Source: Mytilus edulis (taxonomy: Eukaryota > Mollusca > Bivalvia > Mytilida > Mytilidae). From it: a stretch of 64,000 nt of DNA. Positions 32,875 to 46,792 of the stretch are shown here, in pieces (the first letter of the stretch is position 1; every line of letters begins with the position of its first letter). The stretch spans positions 62,199,881-62,263,880 of the forward strand of contig NC_092349.1 of the NCBI RefSeq assembly GCF_963676685.1, read 5' to 3'. Made by a program: the position numbers and the translations under genes. The notes under the pieces were generated by a model, which was not told where the DNA came from, did not search any database, and saw only the letters and a list, made by a program, of their open reading frames with translations.

Positions 32875-35800
32875 TCATGTCAGTTTTTTAAAGCACATTC
32901 TTCTTGGACTAGTTCCAATACGTGTTTTAAGAATCCGATTGTTTGTACTACACGCACACCTGTTTGATCCATCCAAACAATTGATTGAAAATCCGGCACC
33001 AATAGGGTACATTGTTCCACCATAGCTACAATAATCTGCAATGAAAAAAGCATATCATTGGTGGGATATAGTAAAATAACAAAAAAATACCGAACTAGGA
33101 CAATTCTAAACAGAAAGTCCCTTTGTAAATGGCAAAATCAAATTAAAGCTCAAACACTTCAAACGAATGGATAACAACTGTAATATCACTGGCTTGATAC
33201 ATATATTTTCTTGTATAAAATATAATGGTGGATTAAACCTGGATCTATAGCTAGTCAAACCTCTCAGTTGTATGACTTGCATACAATTACATTATATTGA
33301 GGGTATCACCAGTCCAGTAGTCAGCACTTCTGTGCTGACATTAATTATCATTGATATGGTCATATTCATAAATTAACTGTTCACAAAACTTTTGAATTTT
33401 TTAGATACTAAGGCTTTTCTATCTCAGGAAAAGATTATCTTAGATGTATTTGGCAAAACTTTTAGAAATTGTGGTGTTCATTGCTCTTCAACTTCGTACT
33501 TTATTTGGACTTTTCAACCTTTTTTTATTCAAGCGTCTCTGGTGAGTCTTTTGTAGACGAAACGCACCTCTGGCATAAATACAAAATTTAATCCTGGTAT
33601 CTATGATGAGTTTATTGACAACGATGTGTGAACAAAACAAACAGACATAAAAGGTATGTCTTCCTTCTATAATATACGTGCTATAATATTTCTTATCATT
33701 TTATGCCTTTTTTCTATTCTTTATTATTTATTTTTTGGCTCATTATTCTCTATTCTTTATATTTCAGCAACCCATTATTTTCTATTCATTTAGCATCTAT
33801 TCGTTCATTCTTTATTTTCATTGTCCTCCAATTTGCCCGTTATTTTCTATTTTGAAAATCCTATTTAGACCGATTTAGACCCTCGCATATATATGTCTAT
33901 ATGATACTAGATTTTAATCAGGCTATATTTTACACAATTTTGATGTGACCGTTTTTAAAGTATCATTTTTACAAAAACAATGTGTTTCAACAGAACTAAT
34001 GACTTTAACGCAACTGTTATCAAATTGAAAAGATGTATGTTTTATGAGTTAGTTCGAGATACATGTTGTATATTGCATTATTTTTCTGTATTCACCCCTT
34101 GATACCATTGTAAGTTGGTAGTATTGTATTGGGGTAACATCCTGACTATTGAAAAAAAAGGATAAAAAAAAAAAAAAAAAATTTATTAATTAGAAATATA
34201 AAACGGTGGATTCATTTATTTTTGTGGGTAACAATTTTCGTGGAATCAGAAAATCTTATACCTTCGTGGATATTTTATTTTGAGGTTTTGTCATAGTCTA
34301 AATACAACCCAATAGCAAATGAGTACTTCGTTGAAAATAAAAATTCGTGGTTCACTTGTACCAACGAAATCCACGAAAATTGGTATCCCACGAATAATAA
34401 TGAATCCACAAAACTCAATGAATTAATGGTTTTTTTTTCATTAATGAAAGTGAAGTCGATCAAATAAATTCTAGAAATTTCCAAGAATCTTTGTTGTTCA
34501 AAATATGTAATTCAAAAAATTCATGTATGTTTTTGGGAAATATTAACATTGGCATATTTTTATCAAACATACATGCATAGGTGATGACAAGCGTGTTGTT
34601 TTGGCAGATACAAATTATGGCCAAAATTAATTGATTTTCCTTCAATCTGCCATATGCATACACTCGCAGCGAGATTTTACGTCTTGCGCTAAAAAAATAT
34701 CGTTAACTACCTTTGTACACACCTCCACGTTAACTTGCAGAGAACTATAATTTAATGAGACATTCCATTTATTTCTGGACAGAGGGAAGGCCGGGATGGT
34801 TTCCTTTTCAAAGACCCACTTGAGAAATTGTTCATACAAATTATAATCCCTTATATGCCACATTGTGCCATCACCACCTTATTTTTCCATATTTAGAAAA
34901 GAACCTACCGACAAAAAAATGGGTACCTCTCAGCTATCTTATGAGCCAATCGATACCTCTAGGAAAATGACTTTTGATACCCTCAGATAAAAAAAAACCA
35001 TCTACCATCGTTTTCAGATCCTAAAATGAATTGTCCAATCTATATATTACCTTTACAATACCGACATCCTCCAGTAGCAGGCCTTAATGGGTTAGAACAA
35101 TCTGGAGTTGGACAGTTGTAGCTTTTACAGTACTTGTATTCTCTATCACTCAGACAAAACCTTTCTCCATTAAATATGGGAGGTTGTATTTCATCTAGAC
35201 CAAACTTTTCACAGTAATCTCCATATTGTTCTCTGCCTGTAAAAAAAATGTTATATACAACATAACCTAAAAAGCAAAATAATTACCTTTGGAAAGACTT
35301 AAAATGTAATATTTGTGATTTTGTAAAAAATTTTCGAGTGTCATTGACATGAATTTTTCGAAATTCAATTATGCATGAAGATCCATTCAACACGAAAAAT
35401 GCATAAAATAAAATGAATGGTTCAACTGTACAAATTAAGTCTTAAATGCATGATTTTTTGCATTAGTTGTTTTTGGCTTTGAACTAGCTGTCAGTAAATG
35501 CGAGTACTCTCAGCAGGGGCGGATCCAGGGGGGGGGGGGGGGTCCGGGGTTGGAACACCCCCTTTTTTTTGACCGATCAATGCATTTGAATGGGAGCATA
35601 TAGTTGGAACCCCCCCCCCTTTTTACTCTGTGTTGGGAACTCCCTTTTTAAAATGGCTGGATCTGCCACTGCTCAGATCTGCATTTACTGTCTTTTTGTT
35701 GTTGGGATGTACCAGTACCCAGTCATATGTATTTGTATTTGTATCCATCTGATATGTTAAGCCTTTTATAACTGATTTTATAGTTCGTTTTTATGTTGTA

Positions 35801-37151
35801 CCGTTACACCACTGTCCCAGGTTAGGGAGAGGTTTGGGATACCCCTTACTTGTTTAACCATGCCATATTCTCGATGTAAGTGCATATTCCAAGTCAGGAG
35901 CCTGTAATTCAGTGGATGTCGTTTGTTGCTGTGTTACATAAATGTATTTGTTTTTCGTTCACTTTTTGTACATTAATTCGGCTGTTAGTTTTCTCGTTTG
36001 AATTGTTTTAAATTTAGGATTACGGGGCTTTTAATATCTGACATTGTTGTATTGGGCTTTTCTCTTTGTTGAAGGCCTTACGGTAACTTATAGCTGTTAA
36101 TTTCTGTGTTATGTTGGTCTCTTTTGGCGAATTGTCTCATTGGCAAACATACCACGTCTTCTTTATTATAAATTCTGAACCATATCTTCTTTACTTTCGT
36201 GATATTAAAAACCTTTCAGAGTCTTCTTAGGCTTGCTTAAAACATACATTAAAGCATACAAATAAATTTAAGTTTCACATTTTTTAGTGTGAGTTGCCAT
36301 ACTGAAAAGTTAGCAAACAGTGAACCCGTTCCAGAGTTATTTCAGGCGCGAATTCAGACGGCACAGCATCCGACGCCATATGCCCCCATATAACAGAAAT
36401 TCAAAGACCTTTTGGTCTTCTTACTCCTAATTCCTATACACCATGGAACATCAATTCCTACATTCGCGCCTGCATTCCATTCATCTCAGGCGTTTTATTT
36501 CTTATTAATATAAATATCTAGTATACATATGTCACCGTGAATTTATAAATTTCCTAAGTTTTAAAAAAGTAAGCATAATCACTGAACTGATAAGTGACTT
36601 TCATAGAATATAAAAAAAAAAAGAAGATGTGGTATGACTGCCAATGAGACAACTGTCCACAAGAAACCAAAATGACACAGAAATTAACAACTATAGGTCA
36701 CCGTACGGCCTTCAACAATGAGCAAAGCCATTACCCCATAGTCAGCTATCAAAGGTCCCGAAATGACAATGTAAAACAATTCAAACGAGAAAACTAACGG
36801 CCTTATTTTATTTTTTTTTTAAATCTTTAAATTTTGAGTAGGAATTTTACAAAGTCTCTGAAATAATTACGATTTTTTTTACAGACTCCTTGATTTTATT
36901 CAGAAAATACGGTAGCCAAAAAAAAACCATTTTCTTTTTGTTTGAAAAATTATTAGAAAAAAAAAGAAAAAAGCCGACATCAGTAATTAAAATGTATTAT
37001 TTTTAGATTATTTTCTTAATTTATTGAACAATTTAAGAAGAAATTACAATTATGTATTTTGAAAATGTGTGTATAATAGTACTAAATATTTACCGTAAGA
37101 TTTCTCCAATAGTACGATTACTAGAATGACGGTCAAACTAATGCGCAACAT
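32875..37151 (-). CDS. Small secreted cysteine-rich protein (VWC-like), complete
   Basis: The coding exons are 37151-37094, 35236-35051 and 33035-32875 (phases 1 and 1), giving 134 residues. Residues 1-20 form a classic signal peptide: basic MLR, a hydrophobic core ISLTVILVIVLL, and a likely cut after SYG. The mature part has 12 cysteines, an even number that suggests disulfides. Its middle (NCPTPDCSN, GGCRYCKDYCSYGGTMYPIG, then CACSTNN) resembles a von Willebrand factor type C fold: cysteine, then Y-x-G, aromatic, proline and glycine, then C-x-C. The tail is basic and ends in MCFKKLT. Many molluscan shell-matrix, byssal and haemolymph proteins are short and secreted like this, but I do not recognise this one. 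An AG acceptor just upstream of the ATG indicates a further 5'-UTR exon. Confidence 0.78.
33365..33615 (+). repeat. Family C copy in the second coding intron of the cysteine-rich gene
   Basis: It contains TTTTGTAGACGAAACGCACC and TTTAATCCTGGTAT, diverged from 3560-3835. Confidence 0.55.
34206..34410. mobile_element. MITE family H, fullest copy
   Basis: The inverted ends are GTGGATTCATTTATTTTTGT and CGAATAATAATGAATCCAC, with inner inverted words (AATTTTCGTGG against CCACGAAAATT). It lies in the second coding intron of the cysteine-rich gene. Confidence 0.6.
35512..35675. repeat. Family G repeat with long G-run
   Basis: GGCGGATCCAG is followed by an uninterrupted G-run of about 16, and the copy ends TGGATCTGCCACTG. 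It lies in the first coding intron of the cysteine-rich gene. Confidence 0.55.
35850..36170 (-). repeat. Family B repeat, long copy
   Basis: Reversed relative to the copy at 1-170. It includes GTTTGTTGCTGTGTTACATA, TGTCTCATTGGCAAA and ACCACGTCTTCTTTATTAT. Confidence 0.6.
36620..36805 (+). repeat. Family B repeat
   Basis: It begins AGATGTGGTATGACTGCCAA and ends CGAGAAAACTAACGGCCTTA. It lies in opposite orientation to 35850-36170, about 450 bp away, so the two could pair. Confidence 0.6.
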
Positions 37152-37450
37152 CTTGTAGCCTTGTTCTTGCGATAAATAACCCTAAAAACATATATAATGA
37201 TTGTATAAATAGTAATAAATGCATTGTTAGGTACTCAAATTAAGCGTAAATCTGTTTTATGTGTGAAGCAGATGAAAGGTCACAATGATTATTCTATCAA
37301 ATTAACAATGAAGTTGGTTTATTACTTGTGAAAAGAGAAAACTGAAGTCAATGTAAATTTGTGATATTTGAACCTTTACATATCTACATAAAAAGTCGCT
37401 TACCTCTTTTGTTACTGGAGTCAGTAAACTAGTAAAATTATGTAACACAA
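37152..37450 (-). promoter_or_regulatory. 5'-UTR intron, untranslated exon and probable TATA promoter of the cysteine-rich gene
   Basis: On the minus strand an acceptor TTTTAG precedes 37181, leaving 30 nt of 5' UTR before the ATG. A strong donor (AGAG|GTAAGC) ends a candidate untranslated exon at 37404. AT-rich TATA-like sequences (AATATAAAC, GATATAAG) lie at about 37465-37490, the right distance for a start near 37440-37455. This is an inference from motifs only. Confidence 0.4.
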
Positions 37451-37949
37451 GTAGAATGCATCAATGACTTATATCAAGTTTATATTACCTCAAAAATGCC
37501 CTTTTTTTCGTATCATAAGTTGTAAGCATCCTGTTAGAATCCGCTCTTAACAGAAGAATGTTAATCTATTACTAAATTTATTACTTGATTATCGTTTTGT
37601 TGTTGTTGTGGTTGTCTCAAATAATGCCTTATTTTGTAATACGCTTTTTGTGAGCCTATTTAATGGAAATAAAACTTTGTTCTTTTAAATAAAAATACGG
37701 AGATGTGGTATGGTTGCCAACTATGTAGTATTTTAAAGCCAATTTTCTATTGATCAAACATTATTCCTTTGGTTTAACTTGAAGATTACTTTAAACCAAA
37801 GACATCCTTTAAGTTATTTCACCATTCTTTGAATTAAAAAGCAAAACAAATAATAAAGGTACTATTTTAAAATTTATATCTTTTTTTGTCGGAAGAAACT
37901 TTCCAGAAAAACAAGGGACGGTCAGAAACCGTAAATTTAAGAGACAGAC

Positions 37950-38640
37950 GGTCAGTAACACACATATTTTACATTGTCATATCGGGTCCTTTTATATCTG
38001 ACTATGCGGTATGGGTTTTGCTTATTGTTGTAGGCCGTAACTTGACCTATAATTGTTAATGTCTGTGTATTTTTGGTCTCTTGTTGACAGTTGTCTCATT
38101 GGCAATAATACCACATCTTCTTTTTTATATATAGTATTCTTTGTAGAGGATGTAATTCCCGGTTCGGAAAATATACAGCCGAGCGGAGTGAAGCGAATAA
38201 TATTTAGAACGATTTTATGTTAACAAACTAAATATTTTCCTATCTAAAGGAGGACGCACTCCTTTTGAATGCACCCCCAAGCCCCCCCCCCCCCCCACCC
38301 CCCCGAATCCGCCACTGACGTTTGTCAAAGATAATGTCGAAAATAATATTTGTATCTAGTAGACATGCAGTGCAATGTATGTACCAGAGCTCATCAAATC
38401 ACTCGCATTTTCTATTAGATGAACCTTTGATGTTCGTATGTTCATCAACATTTTCCTACCAAGTTTTCTCGTTTGAATTGTTTTACATTGTCTTATCGGG
38501 ACCTTTTATATCTGACTATGCGGTATGTGCTTTGCTCATTGTTGAAGGCCGTAACGTGACCTATAGTTGTTAATGTCTGTGTCATTTTAGTCTCTTGTGG
38601 ACAGTTGTCTCATTAGCAATCATACATCTTATTTTTTATA
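37950..38640 (-). repeat. Two family B copies upstream of the cysteine-rich gene, with a family G remnant
   Basis: Copies at 37950-38125 and 38460-38640 share ATCTGACTATGCGGTATG and TAATGTCTGTGT. Between them, 38240-38320, is a C-rich family G remnant ending CGCCACTG. Confidence 0.6.
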
Positions 38641-39253
38641 TGTATACGGATTTTCAAATCTTTCTTCACAGATTAAAAGAACAGAGTCCAAATATCCCCC
38701 GCGTTGCATATATTTTATCTATCCTTGGAATAAGGGCAATCACTGAAGAAGAAAAAAACTGTTGTGTTCTTTGAAACTTTGTATTCATATCTTAGAGAAG
38801 TAAAGACCTCAGAGCAATTACAGTGTGATTTCCATCATAATTGATATTTCCAAGGGGCATAACTCTTTAAAGATATTTGATCAGCACTAAATTTCGAAAG
38901 TGTGAGGAACGTTGCCGATGTAAACCTACAATATAAGTTTCTGGCAATAAATGAACACATATGAGACCGCTGACAATGTCATTTTCCCCATATAATTAAT
39001 ATTGCCAAAGGCCTAACAGTTTTGAAAACAATTACCATACTTGATATTTAAGGCTGCAGGATAAGGACGAAAACGTAGGGCCTCAAACTGTAGGACATGC
39101 AGAAATCAATAAATAAATAAGATATGGAAAGGTCTTTCCTTGTCTGCTCTGCCATATGCATGAGTATGGTTCCTTATATTGTAGATTTGACAAACAATGA
39201 TGTTGGCATATACACAACTTGAAAATGTTACGCTTTCTGTAAGACACAAATGA

Positions 39254-40222
39254 ACTAGAGGCTCTTAAGAGCCTGTGTCGCTCACATTGGTCTATGTGCA
39301 TATTAAACGAAGGACACAAATGGATTCATGACAAAATTGTTTTTTGGTGATGGTGACAACCAACAACCAGTCGTCCAACAACCAGTCGTCCAATTCATCT
39401 GAAAATTTCAGGGCAGATAGATATTGATTTGATAAACAATTTAACCCTGAAAGATTTGCTCTTAATGTTTCGGTTTCTGACCGGCTGAGTTATAAGCCAA
39501 AATCTGAATTTACCCCTATGTTGTATTTTTAGCCATGTCGGCCATCTTGGTTGGTTGGCTTGGTCACCGCACACATTTTTAAAACTAGATACCATCATAA
39601 TGATTGTGGCTAAGTTGGTTAAATTTGGCCCAATAGTTTCAGAGGAGGAGATTTTTGTAAAAGATTACAAATTTACTAAAAATTGGTTAAAAATGACTAT
39701 AAAGGGCAATAACAGTTACTCCTTAAGGGGTCTACTGACCATTTTGGTCATGAAGCTTATTTGTAGATCTTACTAAAATTCTTGCTGTTTACAGTTTATC
39801 TCTATCCATAATAATAAAGATAACCGAAAACGGCAAAATTTCCTTAAAATTACCAATTCAGGGGCAGCAACTCAACAACCGGTTGTCTGATTCATCTGAA
39901 AATTTCAGGGCGGAAAGATCTTGACTTGATAATCAATTTTAACCCTGTCAGATTTGCTCTAAATGCTTTGTTTTTAGAGTTATAAGCCAAAATCTACATT
40001 TTACCCCTATGTTTTATTTTCAGCCATGGCGGCCATCTTGGTTGGTTTGGCGGGTAACCGCACAGATTTTTTAAACAAGATACCCAAATGATGATTGTGG
40101 CCAAGTATGGTTAAATTTGGCCCAGTAGTTTCAGAGGAGAAGAGTTTTGTAAAAGTTAACGACGACGGACGCCAAGTGATGAGAAAAGCTCACTTGACCC
40201 TTTGGGCCAGGTGAGCTAAAAA
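39254..40222 (-). repeat. Family A repeat, intergenic copy
   Basis: The plus strand starts ACTAGAGGCTCTTAAGAGCC and ends GGGCCAGGTGAGCTAAAAA, with a short GACGACGGACGCC tract. Confidence 0.7.
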
Positions 40223-40434
40223 TGATGTAGGATATCCGAACATGATCTCTTTATGCAGCTTGTACCATCAAAAATTGACCTAGTCACACTACCTGTTATT
40301 CTCAAAACATTTTAAAGAAATCAAAATCCGGTCTCCATGCACACCTCCATTATGTGTATGAACATCTTACAAAATATTAAAGCTGTACCCCCAAAACCGT
40401 AGGGGAAGATAGCTGGACAAACAATGTATCCTTT

Positions 40435-40515
40435 AAGTTATCCCGATGACGGAACAACAGACGGGCGGAGGGACGGACGATCTAGAGGAATTTAATATGC
40501 TCCACGACATTTTGT
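40435..40515. repeat. Tail of another repeat with GACGGGCGGAGGGACGGACG tract
   Basis: The tract is followed by CTAGAGGAATTTAATATGCT and a GCATG-containing end. The body upstream (about 40240-40440) is weakly repeat-like. Confidence 0.4.
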
Positions 40516-40519
40516 TGCA

Positions 40520-43500
40520 GGGGCATGAAAAAGAATCTTGTTATATGCTGTTTCAGTGTTTGCCTAAATAAATTAACAAAGAGAGACAAAAATCGTCATT
40601 GATAGGCAATAACTAGAGATGCTTTCGGTCAAGTTAGTATATTTGGTGATTTTTGTTTGTTTACAATTTTGCCTATATATCAATATATGCTAGTTCTGAT
40701 ATATAAGGCAAGAATGTGTTGAAGGTGATCTTAAAAGCTCAACTCTACTTCATTTGGTCTCTAATTTACAGATAGTTGTTTATATGACAATCATACCACA
40801 TCTTCCCTTTTTTAACCATGAAAATAGTATAAAAAAACGTTTTTTAAAGGCAGTACATGTAACTCCTAAAAGAGTTTTGATAAAATTGAACTTTTAAGGA
40901 TCTTGTATTGCTGAGCATTTTTACTGTGTTCAGTTTCTGCCTATCTTAACACAACAATAAGGCAACAGATCATTTATGGGCAATAACTCCATGGAAGAGT
41001 CATCTGATGGTTTTGGCAAAAATTTCTGCCTCTCTTTTATAAGAAGTCAACAGAAACTTGGTGGAAATTGGAACCAGAGGTTCATTGAATCACTCACCTA
41101 GCTTAAAATATGCCACCTTGTTAAATAAAAAAATTCCTTTGTTGCAATCCTAATGTCTGAATATCTTAATTTATACATATTATTTAGTGACATTTTTTGG
41201 TAGGGTTTGTGTTGATGATACATTTTTGCTCTTTACAGTTTATACGACCTTGTATCTATTAAAGTGTTCAATTGCAATACATCCTGTACCTCGAGTGATA
41301 ATTTGGCCATTTTCTCTTATTTGTAAATATTACTTTGATCTTTTTTGCCTTGTAAAATTTCTCTCAAAAACCTTATGTTTTTGGCAAAAAAACGGATCAA
41401 ATCATCATTCTATAAGGAATATGTAGACAATTTCCACCATGATGATCTTCTTATATCTGATGAGCTTTTAATTCTGACTTTAGTTTTCTGCTTTAAATTG
41501 TCATGTCAGGGCCTTTCATAGCTGAATATACAGTATGGGTTTTGTTCATTGTTGAGGGCTGTGCATTGACAAATAGTTTGATCCTGGTGGATAGTTTTCA
41601 TAATGGCAATCATACCACATCTTCTTATCTTTGTGATGTTATGGAATGTGGATGTTAGGTCTTCTTATATTTCTGACCAACCTGCAGTTTAAATTCGTTT
41701 TCCCAGTTCATACTGAATAAGATATAATACATTTATATAAATGGCTATATTATATTTTATTATATTATAACACCATGTGACTTATGTACACATACTTTAC
41801 ACATGATCATTAATGTCACTTCAATAATACACAATAAACAACAGCATATGCTTATTAGCCACTACACAAGCTAATAATTTAAACAACATACTATAAACAT
41901 TAAAACTAAAATGACTGACTATTCTTACTCAGAAAGAATGCATGAAAATGGTCTTAAACTGAATGCCACATATATATGCTAATCTATATATGAATCTATA
42001 TGAAACAAAATGTTTTATGACAGTGTAAATACTAAATGACTTGAAAAATTGAGCAAATAAATTGTGATTTGAAGATCTTTTAAGAGTTATATGAAAAGAA
42101 TCTGTCCAAGATCAATGAAAGATAGAGAAGGGAAAAAGCTGCTATAAATATATATCAACATTAAGTGTGATATATTTCTTCTCTGGGGGACAGCAAAATT
42201 GAAAAAAAATAAAACACCAGGCTTGACAAGCTTTTAAAAATGTTAAAAACTTAACACACTAGATCTAGAGTAGGGAAATACCATATTGCATGAGATTTAA
42301 TGGTTGCATCTATTTCATTTTAAGATGATATGTAGACAAACTTAACAATTCCTTTCATGATCAGAAACATGATGTGTTCTTCTAATGTGATGAGATCAGA
42401 CTGGGTCTCCCCCTTTTTTATTGTAACATCACCATGTGAAATTCAGAGGAAATCAACAAAAATTTATGCCATGAACCAACCACAAGAAAATAAATAACCA
42501 ACTCCAGGAAAAAGGCTGAGAATTAGAGAAATAGCAGTAACAGGTATAAGCTTCTATTTTTGTTTTGATTAATGTTCCTATTAAATCTGCCTCTGTACAA
42601 AAGGATAGAAGCATTAATAAAAGTGATTAAGGGTACAAAATAAAATCAGCATTTAACAGTAAATAAGCCCCAACTATTTTTGAAAAGGTACCTATTGCAC
42701 AAAATAATATGATCTAATTCAATTTATAGTAAAAACTGATGTTATGCATTAAACAAGTAGGTGGTATGAGGCATCTTGTGTCTACGTAAATGCAAGTTTA
42801 GAATAAATGAACAATACTGTGACCTATTGTAGTTGTTGACCTCCATGTTATTTTGTCTCTGGTGGAGAGTTGTGTCATTGGCTATCATACCATATCTTAA
42901 TTTTTTTATGATATAAAATTATAGGGAAACTACCGGTACTCTAAAACAATGGGATGGATTTCAATAGAACTTAACATGAGAGAGGTAGTTCATATACAAA
43001 ATGTGCATGAGATAATGCCAATTGAAAATGTGACAAGATCTAGTGAAGCATGTGCTAAAGTTAGCTAACCAGCATTTATTTTTGTGCAATATGTATGGCA
43101 TATATTCATGGGTTTTCAAGCTTGAAGCTTATCATTTAGCATGTTTTGTGCAGTCAGTAAAAAAGCAATGTGGAAGCTTATAAAAAAAGGCTTAACTAAT
43201 TGTGAAATGGCCATTTTATTTCCTTTGTCAAAGCATATACCCCTACCCCTAATGGTTTAAAAAATATATATAATTCTGTATACCCAAAAGTTCCTGATTA
43301 AAAATTGTATCTCCATATCTGGCCTTCCTAAGTAGTCAGAATTATAAAGACAGATACTTGGTAATCATATAATTATCAAAAGGCTCACAAGTTGAGGATC
43401 TGATGCTACTATTAAATCAAAGCACAGAAGCACTGGAAAGGCAGTTTCAGTCTACTCGGTGTTTTTGTGAATTCTAGTTTTCTATCCTTATCTATGAAAT

Positions 43501-44780
43501 CTCACCTAAAAGAAAACGACATTGATCAAATTCAGACAACTTACTTTGTTATTTAAATTTTTCTAGAAAAAGCATTCTTCAATTGAGATGTAAAAAGCAA
43601 AACTTTAAATTAATTATTTATCAATATTACAAGACAAAATTATTGAATGATTTAGATCAAGCATTTACTACATTTGAAAAAGGAGTATTATTCGTTTAGA
43701 AATTGCATTGCTATAAATTACAATAATGAAAGTAAACTGTTCTGAGGACAATTGCAAAATTGAGATCACCAGTGTTAATAATGAAAAAACAACAACCAAT
43801 TCTAAAAAAAAAAAAGGAATATTGGTTGGAGAACTTTTATTGCTTTGATGCTGGGCAACTGTTGTAATTCCAATTCCAAAGATAAGTTAATTTTGAAGAT
43901 AATATTTCATACTGATTTTTTATAATTTCGAAACATATCTTATAATTTAGATTCTTTCAGTTCATAAACAGTTCACAAAACAGTTACAGGTTATTTTTGT
44001 TGTCCTGTAAAAAGTAGAAACTTAATAGATAAATGAAATAAATATCACAAATGAAACTTAGCTGGGTAACATTTTGTAGTAATTAAAATCTACGGTAATC
44101 TACTTTAAATACTTTTTACAAAATATTTGCCCTATTCATACTTTACATGTGAACAAAAATATACAATACAGTTGATGTCAGAAAAAGAGTTCTACTATAT
44201 AGAATAATATATATATACATATGTGATTTGGTGATTTACTTATATATTAAAGCTATAATTCATAGAATCACTGAACAAACCATTACCGGATAATAAAATC
44301 AATTTATTTTCAATTAGACAATGTCAAGATAACACACTTTATTTTTTTAAAAGTGAATTATATTTATCAACTTTTTCAACTGTATCTGCATAGGTTACTT
44401 TTTATAAATTTAACAAACATAATTGTCTTGCATTATAACTAGTCTTTGGAACAAAAATTCAAGTTTGGAAATTCAAAACCTATCACCAAAATATTTCTAG
44501 AGGTATCCAGTTTCAGACCAAACCAGGACCTGTTTCTGGGGAAGCCCTTAAGAGAGATCATTTTTCATTTTTTCATATTTTTTTTTTTGCAGTATTCCAT
44601 GATAAGATGGAACCTTACAATTATATGTTATCCATGGGACAATTAATCTCTGTAGACAAATCATGATAATTTTTATAATAAAGTCTCTAATTATATAATT
44701 AAATTAAACCCATCCAAAATAAATATTTCATAAAAAATATACATTTCATATAAATCATCTAAATTTAAAAAAAACCAACA
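40520..44780. other. AT-rich intergenic stretch with no recognised gene
   Basis: No exon-like frame with matching splice sites was found. Diverged repeat scraps occur at about 40600-41100 and 41495-41630 (family B). Part of the right side could be a long Mondo 3' UTR. Confidence 0.4.
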
Positions 44781-44781
44781 T

Positions 44782-44987
44782 TACTGTAAATTTAGAAATT
44801 ATTGGGATGTTTTCATCATTGTGAGAAATGCAACAGGTTTATAATCGCAATAATAAAAATTTACATTGAAATTGTTTATACGAGTTAAACAGATTATTCT
44901 CAATATTGCAAAAATTGAAATCGCAATTTTTCTAAAATGACAAAATTACAATAATAAATGCATGCAATAATTTCTGAATTTACAGTA
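44782..44987. mobile_element. MITE family F, copy 2
   Basis: The inverted ends are TACTGTAAATTTAGAAATTA and TAATTTCTGAATTTACAGTA, with no coding content. Confidence 0.6.
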
Positions 44988-45394
44988 TTTACTGTCTATC
45001 ATAAAAAACAATGAGACCTGCCAAAACAGAACTCAACATAAAACAGGGGAAAGTAATCACTGTACAAACAATTTCAAAGGTATTAGAAAGGGTTAGTGGG
45101 TTAGTTCACAATCAATGGCAACACACGATTATATTGACAGACAGACAAATTGATTGTTATTGACTAGGTACTGATATTTTGACTGGTCCTTATTCTATGG
45201 CACCAACTCCCATATTGTATGGCAAGCATTCCTTTTAATGCAACAAATGAGATGAACTTGAAGGGAAAACAACTGTATTTATACAGATACATACAGTACA
45301 GTCAACTATAAATGAAACTAGAAAGATTTAAGGGGGTAACAAACACCTTGATCCAAATAGATTTTGCTTGTTAAATTTCATAAAAACAAGAATG

Positions 45395-45830
45395 TGTCCA
45401 TAGTACACGGATGCCCCACTCACACTATCATTTTCCATGTTCAGTGGACCGTGAAATTGGGGTCATAACTTTAATTTGGAATTAAAATTAGAAAGATCAT
45501 ATCATAGGGAACATGTGTACTAAGTTTCAAGTTGATGTGACTTCAACTTCATCAAAAACTACCTTGACCAAAAACTTCAACCAAAACTTTAACCTGAACT
45601 TTGCACCATCATTTTCTATGTTCAGTGGACAGTGAAATTGGGGTCAAAACTTTAATTTGGAATTAAAATTAGAAAGATCATATCATGGGGAACATAACTT
45701 CATCAAAAGCTACCTTGACCAAAAACTTTAACCTGAAGAGGGACGAACGAACGGACGGACGAAAAGACGGACGAACGGACCCACAGACCAGAAAACATAA
45801 TGCCACTCTACTATCGTAGGTGGGGAATAA
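45395..45830 (+). repeat. Two-unit element with GGACGAACGG tract
   Basis: Two copies of a block of about 185 bp (markers CATTTTCCATGTTCAGTGGA at about 45430 and CATTTTCTATGTTCAGTGGA at about 45610) are followed by a purine-rich GACGAACGAACGGACGGACG tract and GGTGGGGAATAAC. Confidence 0.55.
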
Positions 45831-46584
45831 CAACCCAATTTGCAGAAATATTTTTAATGGATATATAGCCGTTGACAAAAACTTATCTTGATTATTGAGA
45901 AGCTTGATTAATCTCAGCTAGTAGTATGTGATTAAAACATTCAGCTGATTTTTAAAGAGTTAACTCCCTAAGGTGTTCTGCAACTCCTTAAAACCAGATA
46001 ACAATCAAATTATCCATCTTAAAAAGATGAACTTTAACCTTTCCATTTGAGTTCAGTTTAGACAGGGTTCATTGTACAAAGGATTTTCCTGGATACTTAA
46101 TTCTAGCTTTAAAAGCACTAATCTAACATACTAAGTTTAAAACTAAAGTGGTACAACCAAACCTTTTTAAAAAGGTCATCCACAGAATACAATGTACCAA
46201 CGTTTACAAAAGAGGTGACTTTTGAAATTAGATTGAAAATGCATATATGTATAACTACAGTATAAATAGATGATGGTGAACATACAAGTATGGCTAAGTT
46301 ACTGAAGTTGACCTTTATAACAGGTTTGGTTATACATGGATATATCAACTAATACCTCAATCTCTCGTTATTTTGATTTTGTTTCCATACATATAAATAT
46401 TCCAAACAACTCTCATACCCTGTAATACTATATATAGGTCCTAATCATAGGAAAACACTAACCTTGTATGTGTCATGTGCAATTCACAAATTCATCTTTA
46501 AAAATAATAACTTTTAATCCTGATACAGGATTTGTTGGGTATGTCTACCATGTAATTTACAAATAATTTTTAAAATTAAAACAT

Positions 46585-46590
46585 TTTATT
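46585..46590 (-). terminator. Candidate poly(A) signal for the Mondo gene
   Basis: AATAAA on the minus strand lies about 205 nt past the Mondo stop (TGA, 46795-46793). A longer 3' UTR into the AT-rich stretch to the left is equally possible. Confidence 0.35.
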
Positions 46591-46792
46591 CCTGAATCAG
46601 GACTTCTTTTAAATTTCCATTCCGTTATCACACTTTCTATCTAACACATCAAAAATCAACCCTGCTTTACATTTCTCATTAAGTACAAGGGTAATTTCAA
46701 GCCTTCTGTTTCTGCAAGTCCAACAAAAGCTTGAAGCAGCCATCTTGAAAGCACTATTTATGAAAGGGTTATCTTCCCTTTGTATCCTTTTG

